Assembly: GCA_024734555.1 (NCBI GenBank)
Contig: JANPWX010000479.1
Coordinates: 406,887 to 470,886 of the forward strand
Reading direction: 5' to 3'
DNA: 64,000 bases
Origin: Trochalopteron elliotii
Taxonomy: Eukaryota; Chordata; Aves; Passeriformes; Leiothrichidae
Positions 37,661 to 49,491 of the stretch are shown here, one piece after another. The notes under the pieces were generated by a model. That model was not told where the DNA came from. It did not search any database and saw nothing but the letters and a program-made list of their open reading frames with translations. How positions within the stretch are numbered: the stretch's first letter is position 1; the number at the start of each line of letters is the position of its first letter. Made by a program: the position numbers and the translations under genes.

Positions 37661-39711
37661 TTACTGCATGTGAGGGTTTGGCTTTTCTTCCTAAACAGTC
37701 ATTAGAATTTTAAATTTCTACTTTCCCAACATTATTTGCGTGTCTTCTCTGTAGCTACAATTTTTTACCAATGGTAACTCCAGAGCAGGGCCTGCTTGTG
37801 GTGGTTGAAGCCAAAGGAGTTTGGACTGACAAAGCTCATCAACCCCAGGAATATTTGGGAAATATTTACTCTTGAAAATTTTCACATGATGATAGCCTTG
37901 CTGATTTAGGTGGGCATGCAAGGTTTATGTTCTTTGGCTTTAATTCTCCAGGAATCTCAGCATCTTCCCACAAAATTCAAGGCCCCTCCAGGGTCAACAG
38001 AGGTTGTTGGATGTGCAGAAGGATGTGACAGCTCCCCTGAGCTGACCAGCATTTCCTTAAGGAGCTTCTCCCAAGCTCAGCCCCAGCTCAGGATGTTCTG
38101 TGAAGGGAGGCAGGAGCTGCCTCTGTTCCTCTGGGAGGTGACTGCTGGATCTCAGCAGCTTTGATGGTGTCAGCAGAGGCCAGGAGGTGTCCAAGCCCAG
38201 AAATGCCAGCCAGCACCAGTGGTATTTGCAGTGTCTTTCTCCCAGGGCCTTAAAAAGCCAATTCCCTCCACATCAAAAGTGTCCCCGTTGAGCAATTGCT
38301 GTGTGTCAGCACTCCCCAGCCCTGAGCTGTCTGCCCCTCTCTGAATACACAGAAAACACGGGATGGCATAAAAAGGAAACCCTGTCTGCTGCCAGGCTGT
38401 TGATTGGGGAGGCAAAGCAGAGAAATAAAACAAAAAATGCTCCAAAAAAGCCTGAGAGTGCAGTCAGATGAAGTGAAGGAGGAGCAGCTACATTTTCAGG
38501 TAGTGGTTCCTCCGAAAGCTTTGCCTGTCCTGGATCACAGGACTTTTTCTATCAGCAAGACAGACAGCAAAGTCACGGCCATTAACAAGTCAGGAAAACG
38601 TATTTTTATGTCTTAAGTAGGATAATGGAGCTGAGATGCCCCCAAGTAATTTCAGCTCTGCAGTGTGAGCCTTTAAATTTGGGAGAAAATGCAGTGATGG
38701 ATGAGTCCCATTTGCTGTAATCACTGTGAGAGATCCCTTTGCTTTTCTGTTTCCTGCAATTGTGCAGCCTGTGATCTCCTTGCCATGTTTTCTCCCAAAT
38801 CCTCCATGATTAAGCACGTGATAGCAATGCTTCCTATCTTCCCCTCATATCTCCAAATGTCTTGCTTTTCCCTGTGTTGCTCATTGCAAGAGTTTAATCT
38901 GCTTATAGAGCTAATGATTAACGAAAGGTGAGGGTTTGACCAAGGAGGTTAATTTAGCTGGACTCCAATGAGAGTTTTGCAGTTTTCTAAGGAAATGTTG
39001 CAAGTTGCCAGCCCTCACATAGATCATGACAGAAAAGTGGACTCCAGAATTCCAAACAACACACCATGCTCAGTGTACTGCTGCTCTTTATTGTGATAAA
39101 CAAAATACTGAGGATGTTTTGAGTGGTTGAGAGCAGCGAGGTCATGAGGCAAACTGGAGCAGTCATTTCCTAGGCTAGCAAAGGCAGACAGATGCAAGTT
39201 ATTAAATGGGGCCTGTCACAGACTTGAACTCTGCACATCTACGCAGAAAAGCCAGAGAAAAGCCAGGAACACGATGAACTGACCTAAGAACACTAAAATC
39301 GTGTCAGTAAATCATTTGGCTTTCCAGTTTTCAGGCTCTCAGGACCTCGAGGTTTAGAATGCTTCAAACCAAAAAGTGGAGTGCAGGATGTCTGTGTATG
39401 TAACACAGTCAAAGGAGGAAACTCAGCAATTTTTTTTTAATAAAATACATCTTCTTAAAATCTGCTTTTCCCCTCCTTAGTTATGACTTTCCTTGTATTA
39501 CTAATATTTATATCCTTTATACATGCACATGTAGATTTTGAATATCCAGAAAAAAATAAATTGAACCATTTTATACAGCATTCTCTGTACTTAAATATTA
39601 CAAGAACATTATAAATTCAATGGGGGGGAAAGAGTCCAAAGACTGAATAATTTCAGGGATGCCATTTAGAACAACTTTACTGTTTAATTATAGTCTCCTG
39701 TTTCTCAAAAC
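37661..39711. other. Single-copy DNA, no gene seen
   Basis: No transposon or exon was recognised. Opposed frames at 37910-38445 and 38404-38931 have no recognisable families. 39420-39560 is AT-rich. Confidence 0.5.
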
Positions 39712-39767
39712 AGGTTGGACTCAATGATCTTTGAGGTCTTTTCCAACCTTAATGATTTTATGATTCT
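39712..39767 (+). mobile_element. CR1 LINE 3' tail, short
   Basis: AGGTTGGACTCAATGATCTT, TGAGGTCTTTTCCAACCTTA and ATGATTTTATGATTCT reproduce the last about 55 bases of a CR1 copy including the heptamer-like tail. Wording such as GGACTCAATGATC differs from the 52 kb copy, suggesting a different CR1 subfamily. Upstream sequence is not recognisable as CR1. Confidence 0.85.
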
Positions 39768-39903
39768 AAAACCAAAAAATTTGGATCCATTTAGCTAAAG
39801 ATACAGGCCAAAATTTGTGCAGAGTAGTCTTGAGAATATGACTAAACTCGGGATTAAAGTTGTGCCTTGTCAGAGATGGAACTCCATTGCTTCCCTGAGC
39901 ACA
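39768..39903. other. Single-copy spacer
   Basis: Unremarkable sequence between the CR1 tail and the heptamer array. Confidence 0.5.
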
Positions 39904-40113
39904 CTAAATAAATAAGAAGTAAGGAATAAGGAAAAATAATAAGAAATAAGGAGAATAAGGAATAAGAAAAAGAAATAAAGAATAAGGAGTAAGGAATAAG
40001 GAATAAGGAGTAGGGAATAAGGAATAAGGAGTAGGGAATAAGGAGTAGGGAATAAGGAATAAGGAATAAGGAATAAGGAATAAGGAATAAGGAATAAGGA
40101 ATAAGGAGTAAGG
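39904..40113. repeat. GGAATAA heptamer satellite array
   Basis: From 39986 to 40111 there are 18 uninterrupted 7-bp units: 13 GGAATAA, 3 GGAGTAG (starting 40007, 40028 and 40042) and 2 GGAGTAA (the first and the last unit). 39904-39985 is an imperfect leader with 5-8 bp variants such as AAGAAATAA. Because 7 is prime to 3, the minus strand has no stop codon in any frame across the perfect part, which makes a spurious 91-codon frame of 7-residue repeats. There is no evidence of expression. Confidence 0.97.
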
Positions 40114-40466
40114 AAAGTTCAAGGAGTGTGGATCATAAGAGGAGGCCTGCACTGCAGGACACACCTGAAACAGCAGCACAGCTGTGACTTTGCAGCCAAT
40201 TGGAAGAGAAAAGTTTGACTCAGTGCAAAATTTGCTCCTGAATCAGCCTGGTTTAAGGGAACTGAAGTCCCCAAGAGGGAGATTTTGGTTGGAGTCAGTC
40301 TGTTTGAGAAGGCAGCTGCTCTCTCCCTCATTTCCTGCCCCTCAGTAGAAAGGTGGACAAAACAGGAATGCCAAAAACCAGAAACCCCTGGGTCAAGATA
40401 AAGCTCACATATAAAAAGTTTCTTCCTCCCTGCCTTCAACCAAGAGGATGGGAAGACTACTGGTTG
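40114..40466. other. Single-copy DNA, no gene seen
   Basis: Ordinary sequence downstream of the heptamer array. A minus-strand frame of 106 codons (40119-40439) begins in it and has no recognisable family. Confidence 0.5.
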
Positions 40467-40503
40467 TTTTTTTTTTTTAAAAAAAAAAAAAAGAAAAAAA
40501 AAA
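40467..40503. repeat. T12-A14 snap-back tract
   Basis: Twelve T followed directly by fourteen A, one G and ten more A. The T and A runs form a perfect hairpin without a loop sequence. It may derive from two facing poly-A tails or from slippage, and is difficult to sequence, so the exact length is uncertain. Confidence 0.9.
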
Positions 40504-42559
40504 TCTGTGATTCACATTGGTTTGGTAATTGAGGAAACAGACTGTGAAACCTAAATGCCATGAGGAAAAACACTGAAAGGAACTTCCAAGAAGGGTGGTT
40601 TGATTTGTGGTGCATGAGCTGGATGAACTGGTGAGAACCTCAGGAGAAATGAGACTTTCTGGAATTGGGTGTTCAGGGACTAATACAGAATTCATTCCTT
40701 AATTTGATTAAAGCATGAAACACTTAGGAATTCATTATTTGAGTGGGAGAGAAACGTATCCTGTTTATTTAGCCTCAGTCTGACCTTCCTCATGAACTGC
40801 CAAGGGGTATCCCTTTTTCCTGTATTTATACACAAGTTTTTTCATACCAGGTGTATTTGTTTTTATTTCTGGAAAGACAGAGGGAAAAAAAATGAATACT
40901 GTGACAGAGATACAAACATCTCACAAGGAAAAGGCTACTGAGAAATGGGTAACATGCATTGCTACCTTTTTCTTTTTTCTGGGAACAGAATCCAAATGAC
41001 CCAGAACTTCTGCTCCTCTTAGATTTCTTCATGATAATTTCATGAAAAACATGCAGATAAGAAGGTAAATAAGCTTGGCTGTATATAGGCAGCAGTGTAA
41101 AAGCAAGGGATTTAAATGCAAATAAACTTTAAGAAAGATTAGGGCAGTTGCAGGGTTTAGACTTCTTGTCCTTCACAAGGCTTAAAAAAATAATTTAAAA
41201 ACCCCCAAAAAACAGCACGAAAAACACCACCACAGAAACTCCAACCTCTTCACTGATTAATAAGCAATAAATGATCCAAATGCCCCCCAGCAGTTCAGTT
41301 GTGGAAGCTCCTGGTTTCTTAATAATCAAGTAATCTTTCTAAATTGTAAACTGGACTGTAGAACATATCCAAATTTCCTTTTGGTTGTAAGGGCTTTGTC
41401 AGAAAGCAGAACAAAGGAATTTTCATAAAATTACCTCCAAAATTTTACTTTGGACACTTGTGACCTTTTAAAGACAATTTTTTAAAAACAACATAAATAT
41501 TAAGACCAGCAAGGCCAAAAAAAATGCGACCTTTGATTTAAAAAAAATAATTTTAAACTTTCTCCATGTGAACTTCACAGTGTGTTCAGCCCATAGCTGC
41601 TGGATGAGTTACAGCATGTCCTGCAGAAATTTATCTTGATCTTAACACTCCAAGGAACACAAAATGAAGTTTGTCCCTAGGAAAATTGTTCTAAGGGATT
41701 CATTGCCCTCAGGATTAAAAACCAGCCGATTCTTGGGGATGCCTGGGGGTGGTTTTTTCTGTCTGATACTTCAGTAATGTTGCTTCTCCTTCCTGTCTCC
41801 TCTACAGAGACTTTTCTCCCCTCATGTTTTTATTTGAAAGTATTCAGTAGGAATTATAATTACAAAAGGTGAGCACAAGCATCCAGGCCCACGCTGTACA
41901 AACCTTCATTAATGGAGCCTTTGACTTTGTAACACACGAGGAGAAAAAGAGGGGGAAACATCGAGTAAGTCCTGTTGTTGTGTTTAAACTGATTTCTTTG
42001 GCCAATCCTGAAGAACACAAGGTTTCCTACAGCTCTGAAGGAGCTCCTAATTTAGGTCTGGCTTGCAGTAGCAAATTAACTTACACATAGCTCATGTTAG
42101 AGAATATTTGAACTGCTTCACATGGATCTCGGTAGAGAAACATTCTCTGCTTTCAAAACAAACAGTGGCTGTGAGTATCCACCTGTGATTCATGGCAAAG
42201 ACATCTGAGGCAAAAGAGCAGCTATTTTCCAAGAGGTGAACTGCAGTTAACTGGGTTCAAGTTGGAAACACTCAGAGGAGCTCCAAATGGTGTGCACTTA
42301 GTTTGAGGGCTTGTTAAAAATGGATTGTGCAGCATTCCAGCAAAGGGCAAAAATATTTTTTTTTTCCTCTGAGGCAGTGCTATTCTTTGAACATTCAGTT
42401 GGGATAATTTATTTATATTTTGGAAGTGCCCAGATGCTCCTGTTCTGTTTCAATGGCAATACTGAATTTACTGCACTGGGTTGAAAACAGGGTTCATTGT
42501 AATTTGAAGTTGATGCCACAGCTGAAACTTCTTTGAGTGATGGGTAGCTGTGGATGATA
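40504..42559. other. Single-copy DNA, no gene seen
   Basis: AT-rich with several A runs (for example near 41185-41210 and 41515-41545). A CTCTACAG|AGAC string near 41800-41812 resembles a splice acceptor preceded by pyrimidines, but no coding exon follows. The 73-codon frame at 41869-42090 is rich in charged residues with no recognisable family. Confidence 0.5.
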
Positions 42560-42715
42560 CACCCCTATCTTATTGTAATTAACCAATTAACCAGGTTTTT
42601 ATATAGAATCACTGCTTGTCTGTCATCTTTAACAATCAACTGCTCCTTTATATAACTTGCTGCTGTGCTAAATCTCTTTGGGAGTTAATGATGTTCAAAC
42701 TGATTAGATTCAGAG
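42560..42715. promoter_or_regulatory. Candidate conserved non-coding element
   Basis: Two back-to-back AATTAACC words (about 42578-42594) are followed by TGTCTGTCATC, AACAATCAAC, TTTATATAAC and GTTAATGATG in unique sequence. This is a homeodomain/TALE-rich texture, inferred only. Confidence 0.22.
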
Positions 42716-45248
42716 GAGGGTGTGCAGAAAGTCTGAGGGAGGAATATCTTATTATGTGCTGTGACATGAAATAGGTGACTATAGTTAATCAGAACTGCAA
42801 AGAACTTGGACAAACACACAGAAAATGCCTCCAAAAAGGAAGATGAGAGTGAAATGCTTCCATTTTAGGAAGGTAAGAAGCAGTTTCCTAGATCTGCAAA
42901 GAAATTTTATTTCAGCAAAGCTGATTCCATAGCTTTGATGTGGCAACCACTGGAAGGTAATATATGCCTGGAGTCTACATTGGGAAGAATTTATATTGAA
43001 ATTTTATTGTTTTCTCTTTGTTTCCATGTGGCAAAATTTATTGTCATCACCAATTTCTTAAATTTTCTATTAGATGTTTTTCCCAGAAGTTTCTATTAAA
43101 AGGTTTAACTGACTGATATTTGAAATTTAGCTCACTGTATCAGTTAGCTGATATTTCTTTACCCATTTTCACCTCTTAAATGGATGGTCTGAGAAGTTTT
43201 CATAATATTTAAGTTTAAATAGAGAGAGCATTTTCATTTTAGTGAAACACTACTTCTAAGAATTAAAGGAAAATGTTTATTTCCTAGTTAAATATTTCTA
43301 AAGCTTCAGTCAAAGCTGGAGGTCAGCTGAAAACACTCCTGGACACAAGCACCAGTGAAGAAGACACAAAATTTTGTTGTGAAAATAGTATAACATAAGG
43401 TTAAAGGTAGAAGTCAGTCACTGGAGGGTTGCAGTTTGTAATTCTTAAAGAACCAAAGTGAGAAATTAAATATAAAAATTATTTAACTGCATGAACATTG
43501 TTTTTTTAAGGTGTACAGTCACTTTTTCAGTGGATAGAAAAAGGGGCTTTGCTTGGCATCCCCATCATTTGCTAGAAGGGCAAGTCTTGTCAGAACAAGT
43601 GTCCCAGATCCTAGAAGATATTATCCTTTTCACAAAGGTAGCATATTGCACAAATGATGCTTTTCTACACCTCTGCCTTCTTGCTGTAGCAGGTTTTGGT
43701 AATTTATCAGCTAATACATCAGGCATGAAGCTGAAAAAGCTTTTAAATCTTCCTGAAATGGTTGGTCTTTTCCCTCTGATTTTGCTTCAGATCAGCTCTC
43801 ACTCTTGTGAATGGACAAATAATTGCCAGACTCATTAAAATCTCATAAAAAGGAAAATTCTGAGTGCAGCTATTGAAAAGGGACCGTCACTGTGACTTGG
43901 TGTGGCAAAACAACTTCACAGAGAGCAGAGAGATTTAGGGAGATATGGTGGAAATAATGATGCAGTTCAGATGGTAAATGTGCTTACAGGGACAGTATAA
44001 GTGCTTAAATCTGCTCTTTTTTTTCTCTGTTCAGGAAGCATTAATTTCATTTTATTTCATTTCATTCAGTGCTCAGGCAGGAACAGAAGGTATCCAGGCC
44101 TTTCTGGGGCAGAGGATGTGATTTAGGTCTGCCTGCAAGTGGCTGAGGTGGTGAATAAAGGAGCACTTTGTGACATATCATCATTTACTGCCACATGATC
44201 TGTTCAGACAGAACTTCTTTAACTCAAGTTCTGAGGATCTCAAAGAAGAAAGGGGAGCTTGGGGGTGGGGGGAGGAAGGAAGAAAGAGTTACCAGCTCTT
44301 TATTACACCTCCAGAGTTTGATTCATGTCTGCATCTTGACAAATAGGAAAGGCTGAGGGAGAGGGTGGTTAATTCATGGCAAACAAGGAGCTCTTTGTAG
44401 GTATCCTGCTCCTTTTGAAAGCAGCATGAAAACCTCCAAACACTGGAGACTCATCACAGTGCTTGGCCCATCCATTACAGACCATGGCTTGTTCCAAAAA
44501 GTGTTATCAGCTGTGCTCTCCAGCTGATGGTCAGTAGGAATTCCTAGATAATATTCCACAGGATTTTGGGAAAGACAGGATAGACTTATTAATGCAAATT
44601 CTGAGGAAATCTCTAGAGAGTAGTTTTATCCATGAATATTTGTATCTTTTGCAATATTGCCTATTGCTTTCTTTATATGACATATCAAATTGTGTGTGTC
44701 ATCATTGCACTTTTTACTGGACAGATTATTATTTAAATATGCTTGCTGTAATTCTGATCAAGTCATGGTCTTTACTTCTGCAAGTCATCAGCGTTTCCCA
44801 TCTTGCAATCCAGATTGCTGTTTATTGGCATTACTATATCTACACCATATCTATACCATGTGTAACAGCTGAAATATAGCTGGGTTTAATCCTATCAAGC
44901 CAATTCTAACAAAAGTCACTTAGAAGAGGCACTTCTGATTTGTACCCTCCATCACGACTGAACACTTCATGTTACAACTGCACACAATTAACATTTTCAA
45001 TTTTACTTTTTTGCATTCCCTCTCTCATATTTATGTCTTATTTGTTTTCCTTTACATCTCTGGAAACTCTCTTTTTTTAAAATTGTTTCACTTTCAGATT
45101 GGTGCCCTTGGGTGGATTCAATTCACAATAATTCTCAGCTACAAAATGGGACTAAGTATTTTCTATACTGGGAAGTAGTTTCTGCCATTTCCCAATGAGG
45201 CATATTTGAAACTAATTAATATTCCCAGCACCTCATGAAGAGAGCAGC
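42716..45248. other. Single-copy DNA, no gene seen
   Basis: Includes a (TTTCA/TTTTA)n run at 44044-44067, a G-rich stretch at 44252-44280 and an 11-bp tandem pair at 44836-44857 (ATATCTACACC / ATATCTATACC). The 115-codon plus frame at 43491-43838 has no recognisable domain. The part at 44395-44490 has a vague older-CR1 feel on the minus strand, too weak to annotate. Confidence 0.5.
44044..44067. repeat. (TTTCA)n-like microsatellite
   Basis: TTTCATTTTATTTCATTTCA-type pentamers, seen directly, imperfect. Confidence 0.7.
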
Positions 45249-45278
45249 AATAGTATTCCCATTAATAGTATTCCCATT
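45249..45278. repeat. Exact 15-bp tandem duplication
   Basis: AATAGTATTCCCATT occurs twice head to tail without mismatch (45249-45263 and 45264-45278), indicating recent slippage. Confidence 0.9.
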
Positions 45279-45479
45279 TTGCTGATGGGATAGCTAAGGT
45301 ACAAACAGACTAATTTATTTGCAGAAAGTCACTCTGGAATCAATGGTAAATAGGAGAATAAATATCAGAATTTTTTTACCCCAGAAAACAATGTTCTAAC
45401 CACCAAGACGCTCTCTTTTTCCTCAATAATAAAGTTAAATATGTGAAGTAAAATAATGAAGTCGTTCTACAGATTAAAT
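45279..45479. other. Single-copy spacer
   Basis: AT-rich unique sequence, nothing recognised. Confidence 0.5.
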
Positions 45480-45720
45480 TCACAGTAATAACAGATGTTC
45501 AGCAGTTTTTAATTTCTCTTTTTGAGTAATGTGGTCTGTGTACTGCCTGCAGCAGGATTTAATTTGTCTCATTGCTGTTATCAGACAGCTAAGCTGCTGT
45601 CAAAACAGGCAGATCAGGAATTAATGAAAACAAGTCTCTCTACAGCTCTGTGATTACAATACAGGCAGCTGTATTTTAATTTCCCAGCATTTAAGTGTCA
45701 CATGCATGGATCTCAGTCCT
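45480..45720. promoter_or_regulatory. Candidate conserved non-coding element
   Basis: GGATTTAATTTGTCTCATTG, TGTTATCAGACAGC, GCTGCTGTCAAAACAG, AGGAATTAATGAAAACA and GTGATTACAATACAG lie within 150 bases. They give homeodomain, TALE (TGACAG/CTGTCA), GATA (TTATCA) and BCD/OTX-like (GATTA) cores. Dense clustering of such cores without repeats is the usual look of a developmental enhancer; conservation is untested. Confidence 0.3.
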
Positions 45721-48700
45721 AAATTCAGATCAGGTAAGAACACAGGTTAAGCTCACCTCACATCTGAAAATCTGATCTCATTAGGAGGGAATCCACAGAG
45801 AGACCCTATAAATGCTCATCAATAATCACATTTCCCCAAACCCCTTTCACAATTGGCACTAAGGGAAACCTTTCTTCAGGGGCTGGTCCCAACAGCCAGC
45901 ACAGGGATCCACAGCAGATCTTGCAACCCACACAGGAATACTTCAAAAATATGTTTAAGCCAGAAAGGATCAGAAAACTGCCTAAACTTTATTGTACTTG
46001 TAAAAATCTGCATAGCCTTGACTGGGTTATCTTCTCTCTCATGGCAGGCCCCTGCCCCTCAGTCTTGAGCAGCGTTCAAAACACTGAGCTGTTCTTGAGG
46101 GGGATAAAAGGGATGCCAAATGTTCCTCAGGGCATTTTATCCTCGATGTGAATTTGCAGTTTGGTTTGGTTTGAGCCTCGTACATAATTTCCAACTTCTC
46201 TTAAAGCCTGGTGAGCTCTGTGAGTAGCTATGGAATGTGACTTGTTCAATGCCTTAGGTCCTTCAAACCAGCCTTTGGGAGGTGCCTCTCCCTGTATTCT
46301 CCAAGCAGGAACCAGAGGCATTTTGGTTCTGCTGTTACAAAGGAGAAAACTTTGGTTTATTCCTCAGAAGCATCTGATTGTAATAGAGGTGGTGGAATAG
46401 AGACATTCCCTGTCGAGCCCCACAGGGATGTGCACTCAGCCATACTCAGATTAGATTGCCTTTGAAGTTTGGGGTTTGTTGGCTTTTAATTGTAACACTG
46501 CTGCTCTTCTAGGCCAAATTAGAAGTATTGGCACTGGATTCTGTAAAGCCTGTACTGACCTGATTGGTTTTGTGCTTCCTGGAGTTCTGTGGAAGCAATC
46601 TCCCTCTTTTCTAGCCACGTATTCCTTCTTGCATTATCCCTTTGATTATTCTGTGGCAAATACTTCTACTTGTACACAGGGAGATGGAATGGGAGACTAA
46701 TCTGGCTAAAATAAATCTACCCCCTCCTTGCCTTCTGCTCAAAAAAAAAAAAAAATTATTGTGCTGGCACAACAGAGATGGCAGAAGTTAGAGAGATACC
46801 AATTTTATACATTCATCCTGTCACCAGAAACCTTGTTCAATAACTCTCTCAGCCTGGGTCAAATCCATTCCAGGCTGCCCTTATTGTGGACCAGGTATTT
46901 ATTCAGTGTAAAAAACGTCCAGTGATCTCTATTCTTTCTCAATTTCTCATTGTTTTCTGATAGCTTGATAATTTTCAGTGCTCCATTCACCTTTAGTGCT
47001 GTCAGGATATGATTAATGGGAGGCTGCACACTGATGCAAGTAATACTTCCTGGTTATATTGCTTCCAAGGAAGACAACAGCAACAAAAACCAGAATTCCA
47101 TATACTTTAACTAATGAGATAATGCAGGGAAATTAATACACTGTATTTTGAGAGACAAAGAAATATGGATGATAATTTTGTCTTTTATTGCAATAAAGAA
47201 ATGGGTTGAAAAAAGCAGAAAGGTTACAATATATGTAAGAATCAAAGATCAGTTTTACAGAGTTGAGGTTTTCTTGTTGTTTATTACCAAAAAATTGATT
47301 AAACATTTTGTATGAAAGTTCTCAGAGTTCTCCCAGGAAGGAAATTAATTAGCAACCTGGTGCATTTAATTCTCCTGAAGGTAGGACTTATTGTTCTCTT
47401 TCAGAAACTTTCTATTTCTTCCCCATTTACCTGAAAATGAAGAATATTTTAATTATTTCTTTATAGCACACCTATACTGAAAGAAACAGCATTCAAGTCA
47501 TTATTTCATTTTATTTGAAGACATCTTGAGTCCATGTGTTCATGCAGTCCCAGACAGCTGTTTAGAAATTTAACTGTCTGGCTGCTGACCAAAATAAATG
47601 GAATGCCCTTTGTGTAACATCCTTGTAAAATCTGTAGTCGTGCACCAAAATCGATAAATCTTGAAGAGAAATGAAGAACTGAGCTCCAGGGTTGTAAGAC
47701 ATCTTAAAAAACTTGTCCTCTGTTTTTTCCCCCTTCCTCCAACCTTAGAATTTAATATATGTGTTGGCTCCAAGTAGCTGGAATATTCTCTTTAAATCCA
47801 AAGGTCACAGTGCTGTGGCTTGATAACATACCATTCTTGATTGCTGCCTGAACAAAACAAAAAATGCTGTTTGGCATAGTCAGAGGTAGAAAACCAAAAT
47901 TATAGACCACAATAAAGCCTGCCTGTAATAATCTGCAGTCTTTAAGAAGAGAGAAAACATATGCTGTGATTTCAGTGTTCTCAGCTTGGCTGGGGCACAC
48001 CAAAGAGCATTTCCCTTCTTTTGCTTTTCAGTCCAGTCACTTTATTAGTATTTCATGAGAAACCTGCAGATATAAAACCTGGAAGTTGCTCTTCAGCCTC
48101 TGCAGTTCCTCCTGTGCACTTTTAGGAGGACTTTTCCCCACCCACTCAGGAAGTGGATGAGATATGGATGAGACCAAAATGTTCCTTCTTCCAGGGGCTG
48201 CAAATCTGTGAAAATCCTGAGGAACACATTTAGAAAATAAATTCAGTCAGATGAACTGTTCCAATAGGAGAGGATAACAGGACAAGGAAGACAGGAAAAG
48301 GCAGGGAGCTAAGGAAGTCTTCACCATTTGGTGAGGAAGGTACAACTCTTCTGAGATTAAAGCTGGTTTCAAAATGTTTCAGCCTAATCTCAAAAGGTTA
48401 TCTCTGAGATCCTGAGGCACACACAGTGTGACTGACAGATATCCACCTCCACCTGTCGAGACAGGGGAGGTTTTACAGCAAAAAAATAATCAGTGATGGA
48501 AAAGGAGAGTGTTCCTTTTCCTTGTAGAGCAGTCATGGAGTGGGGGGTGCTGCAGCCACTGAACTCTTTCTTCCCTGTTGGAGGCTGAAATAACCTGGAA
48601 ACAACACTTGGATATTTAAATCCCTCACTGTCTATCACTAAATGAGGTACCCTGAGACATTTGGATGCTCCATCACATCCTCTCACTCAACTGTTTTCTT

Positions 48701-49339
48701 CCACTGCAGTCCATATGAAGCATGGAATATTTCCAGAAATAAAGCAGGAATTCCTGGTGAGGCTGGGTGAGGTGCAGAGCTGGAGAAGGGAACCATGCAG
48801 GAGTTTCTGGTGGCAAGTAGTAATTTAGACCCTGCTAATTAACTCCTGGTGGTATTCAGGAATTTATTTTTTTTCTCCTCCCTACAGTCAATAAAATAAT
48901 GAGGATCTGGTTAAACAAGTCCTTCACAGCTGGCTTACCACGGAGCTCAGCAGATCAAGGAGATGCATTCCAGTGCCCCAAATCCTTTCTCCATGCCCAT
49001 CTGATAATCCTAAAATACTGAGCAAAGGCTCGTGCATGTCTTTGGGCACCACTGAAGGGCTCTGAGCTGGGGAGGATGATTTACCCAGAGTGTCCACACG
49101 AGCTCTAGTGGCTGTGTGAAACTTCAGCCAGGCTTTGGGATGCCCAGAGCAGTGATTCCAGTCCTCCCTACACATGAACAGCTCATGCATCCAATTCCTG
49201 ACACATCTACTGGATCAGGACAGGCCTCACAACTCTGGGGTATTTTATAGGTTGCAGTTTTGATTCTCACACCTGTTTCAGGTTCCTACCAATAATTTGT
49301 TATGAGGTGAGAGAAATAAAGTGGGAGGGATTATATTTG
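45721..49339. other. Single-copy DNA, no gene seen
   Basis: Contains a (GGTTT)n run at 46159-46173 and an A15 run at 46741-46755. No transposon or exon was recognised. Frames at 48390-48686 and 48924-49190 (minus) have no known family. Confidence 0.5.
46741..46755. repeat. A15 homopolymer
   Basis: Fifteen consecutive A. No retroposed body was recognised upstream on the plus strand, so it may be simple slippage. Confidence 0.85.
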
Positions 49340-49491
49340 TGGCTGTCCCTGGATCCCTGGCAGTGTCCAAGGCCAGGTTGGACAGGGCTTGGAGCACCCT
49401 GGGATAGTGGAAGGTGTCCCTGCCCATGGCAGGGGGTGGAACTGGATGATTTAAGGTCCCTTCCAACCCAAACCATTCCATGATTCTATGA
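49340..49491 (+). mobile_element. CR1 LINE 3' end, 5'-truncated
   Basis: GGCTGTCCCTGGATCCCTGG, CAGTGTCCAAGGCCAGGTTG, GGGCTTGGAGCACCCTGGGA, TAGTGGAAGGTGTCCCTGCC, CCTTCCAACCCAAACCATTC and the tail CATGATTCTATGA. Only about 150 bases remain. The wording is close to the 52 kb copy and in the same orientation, so both belong to a similar CR1 subfamily. Confidence 0.95.

Noticed and set aside
39904..40179. 91-codon minus-strand frame made of 7-residue repeats (LIPYSLF-like)
   Set aside because: It is a by-product of the GGAATAA array: the complement TTATTCC has no stop in any frame. No start context, transcript signal or non-repetitive coding part supports it.
41800..41812. Splice acceptor of a hidden exon
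   Set aside because: A pyrimidine tract plus CAG is common by chance. No open coding segment with a donor site and recognisable protein follows.
44252..44275. G-quadruplex
   Set aside because: Only three clear G-tracts are present; a fourth needs a tract split, so the call is weak.
44395..44490. Old CR1 or MIR-like fragment on the minus strand
   Set aside because: Only loose word similarity (GGAGACTCATCACAG, GGCCCATCC); no tail or ordered long match could be seen by eye.
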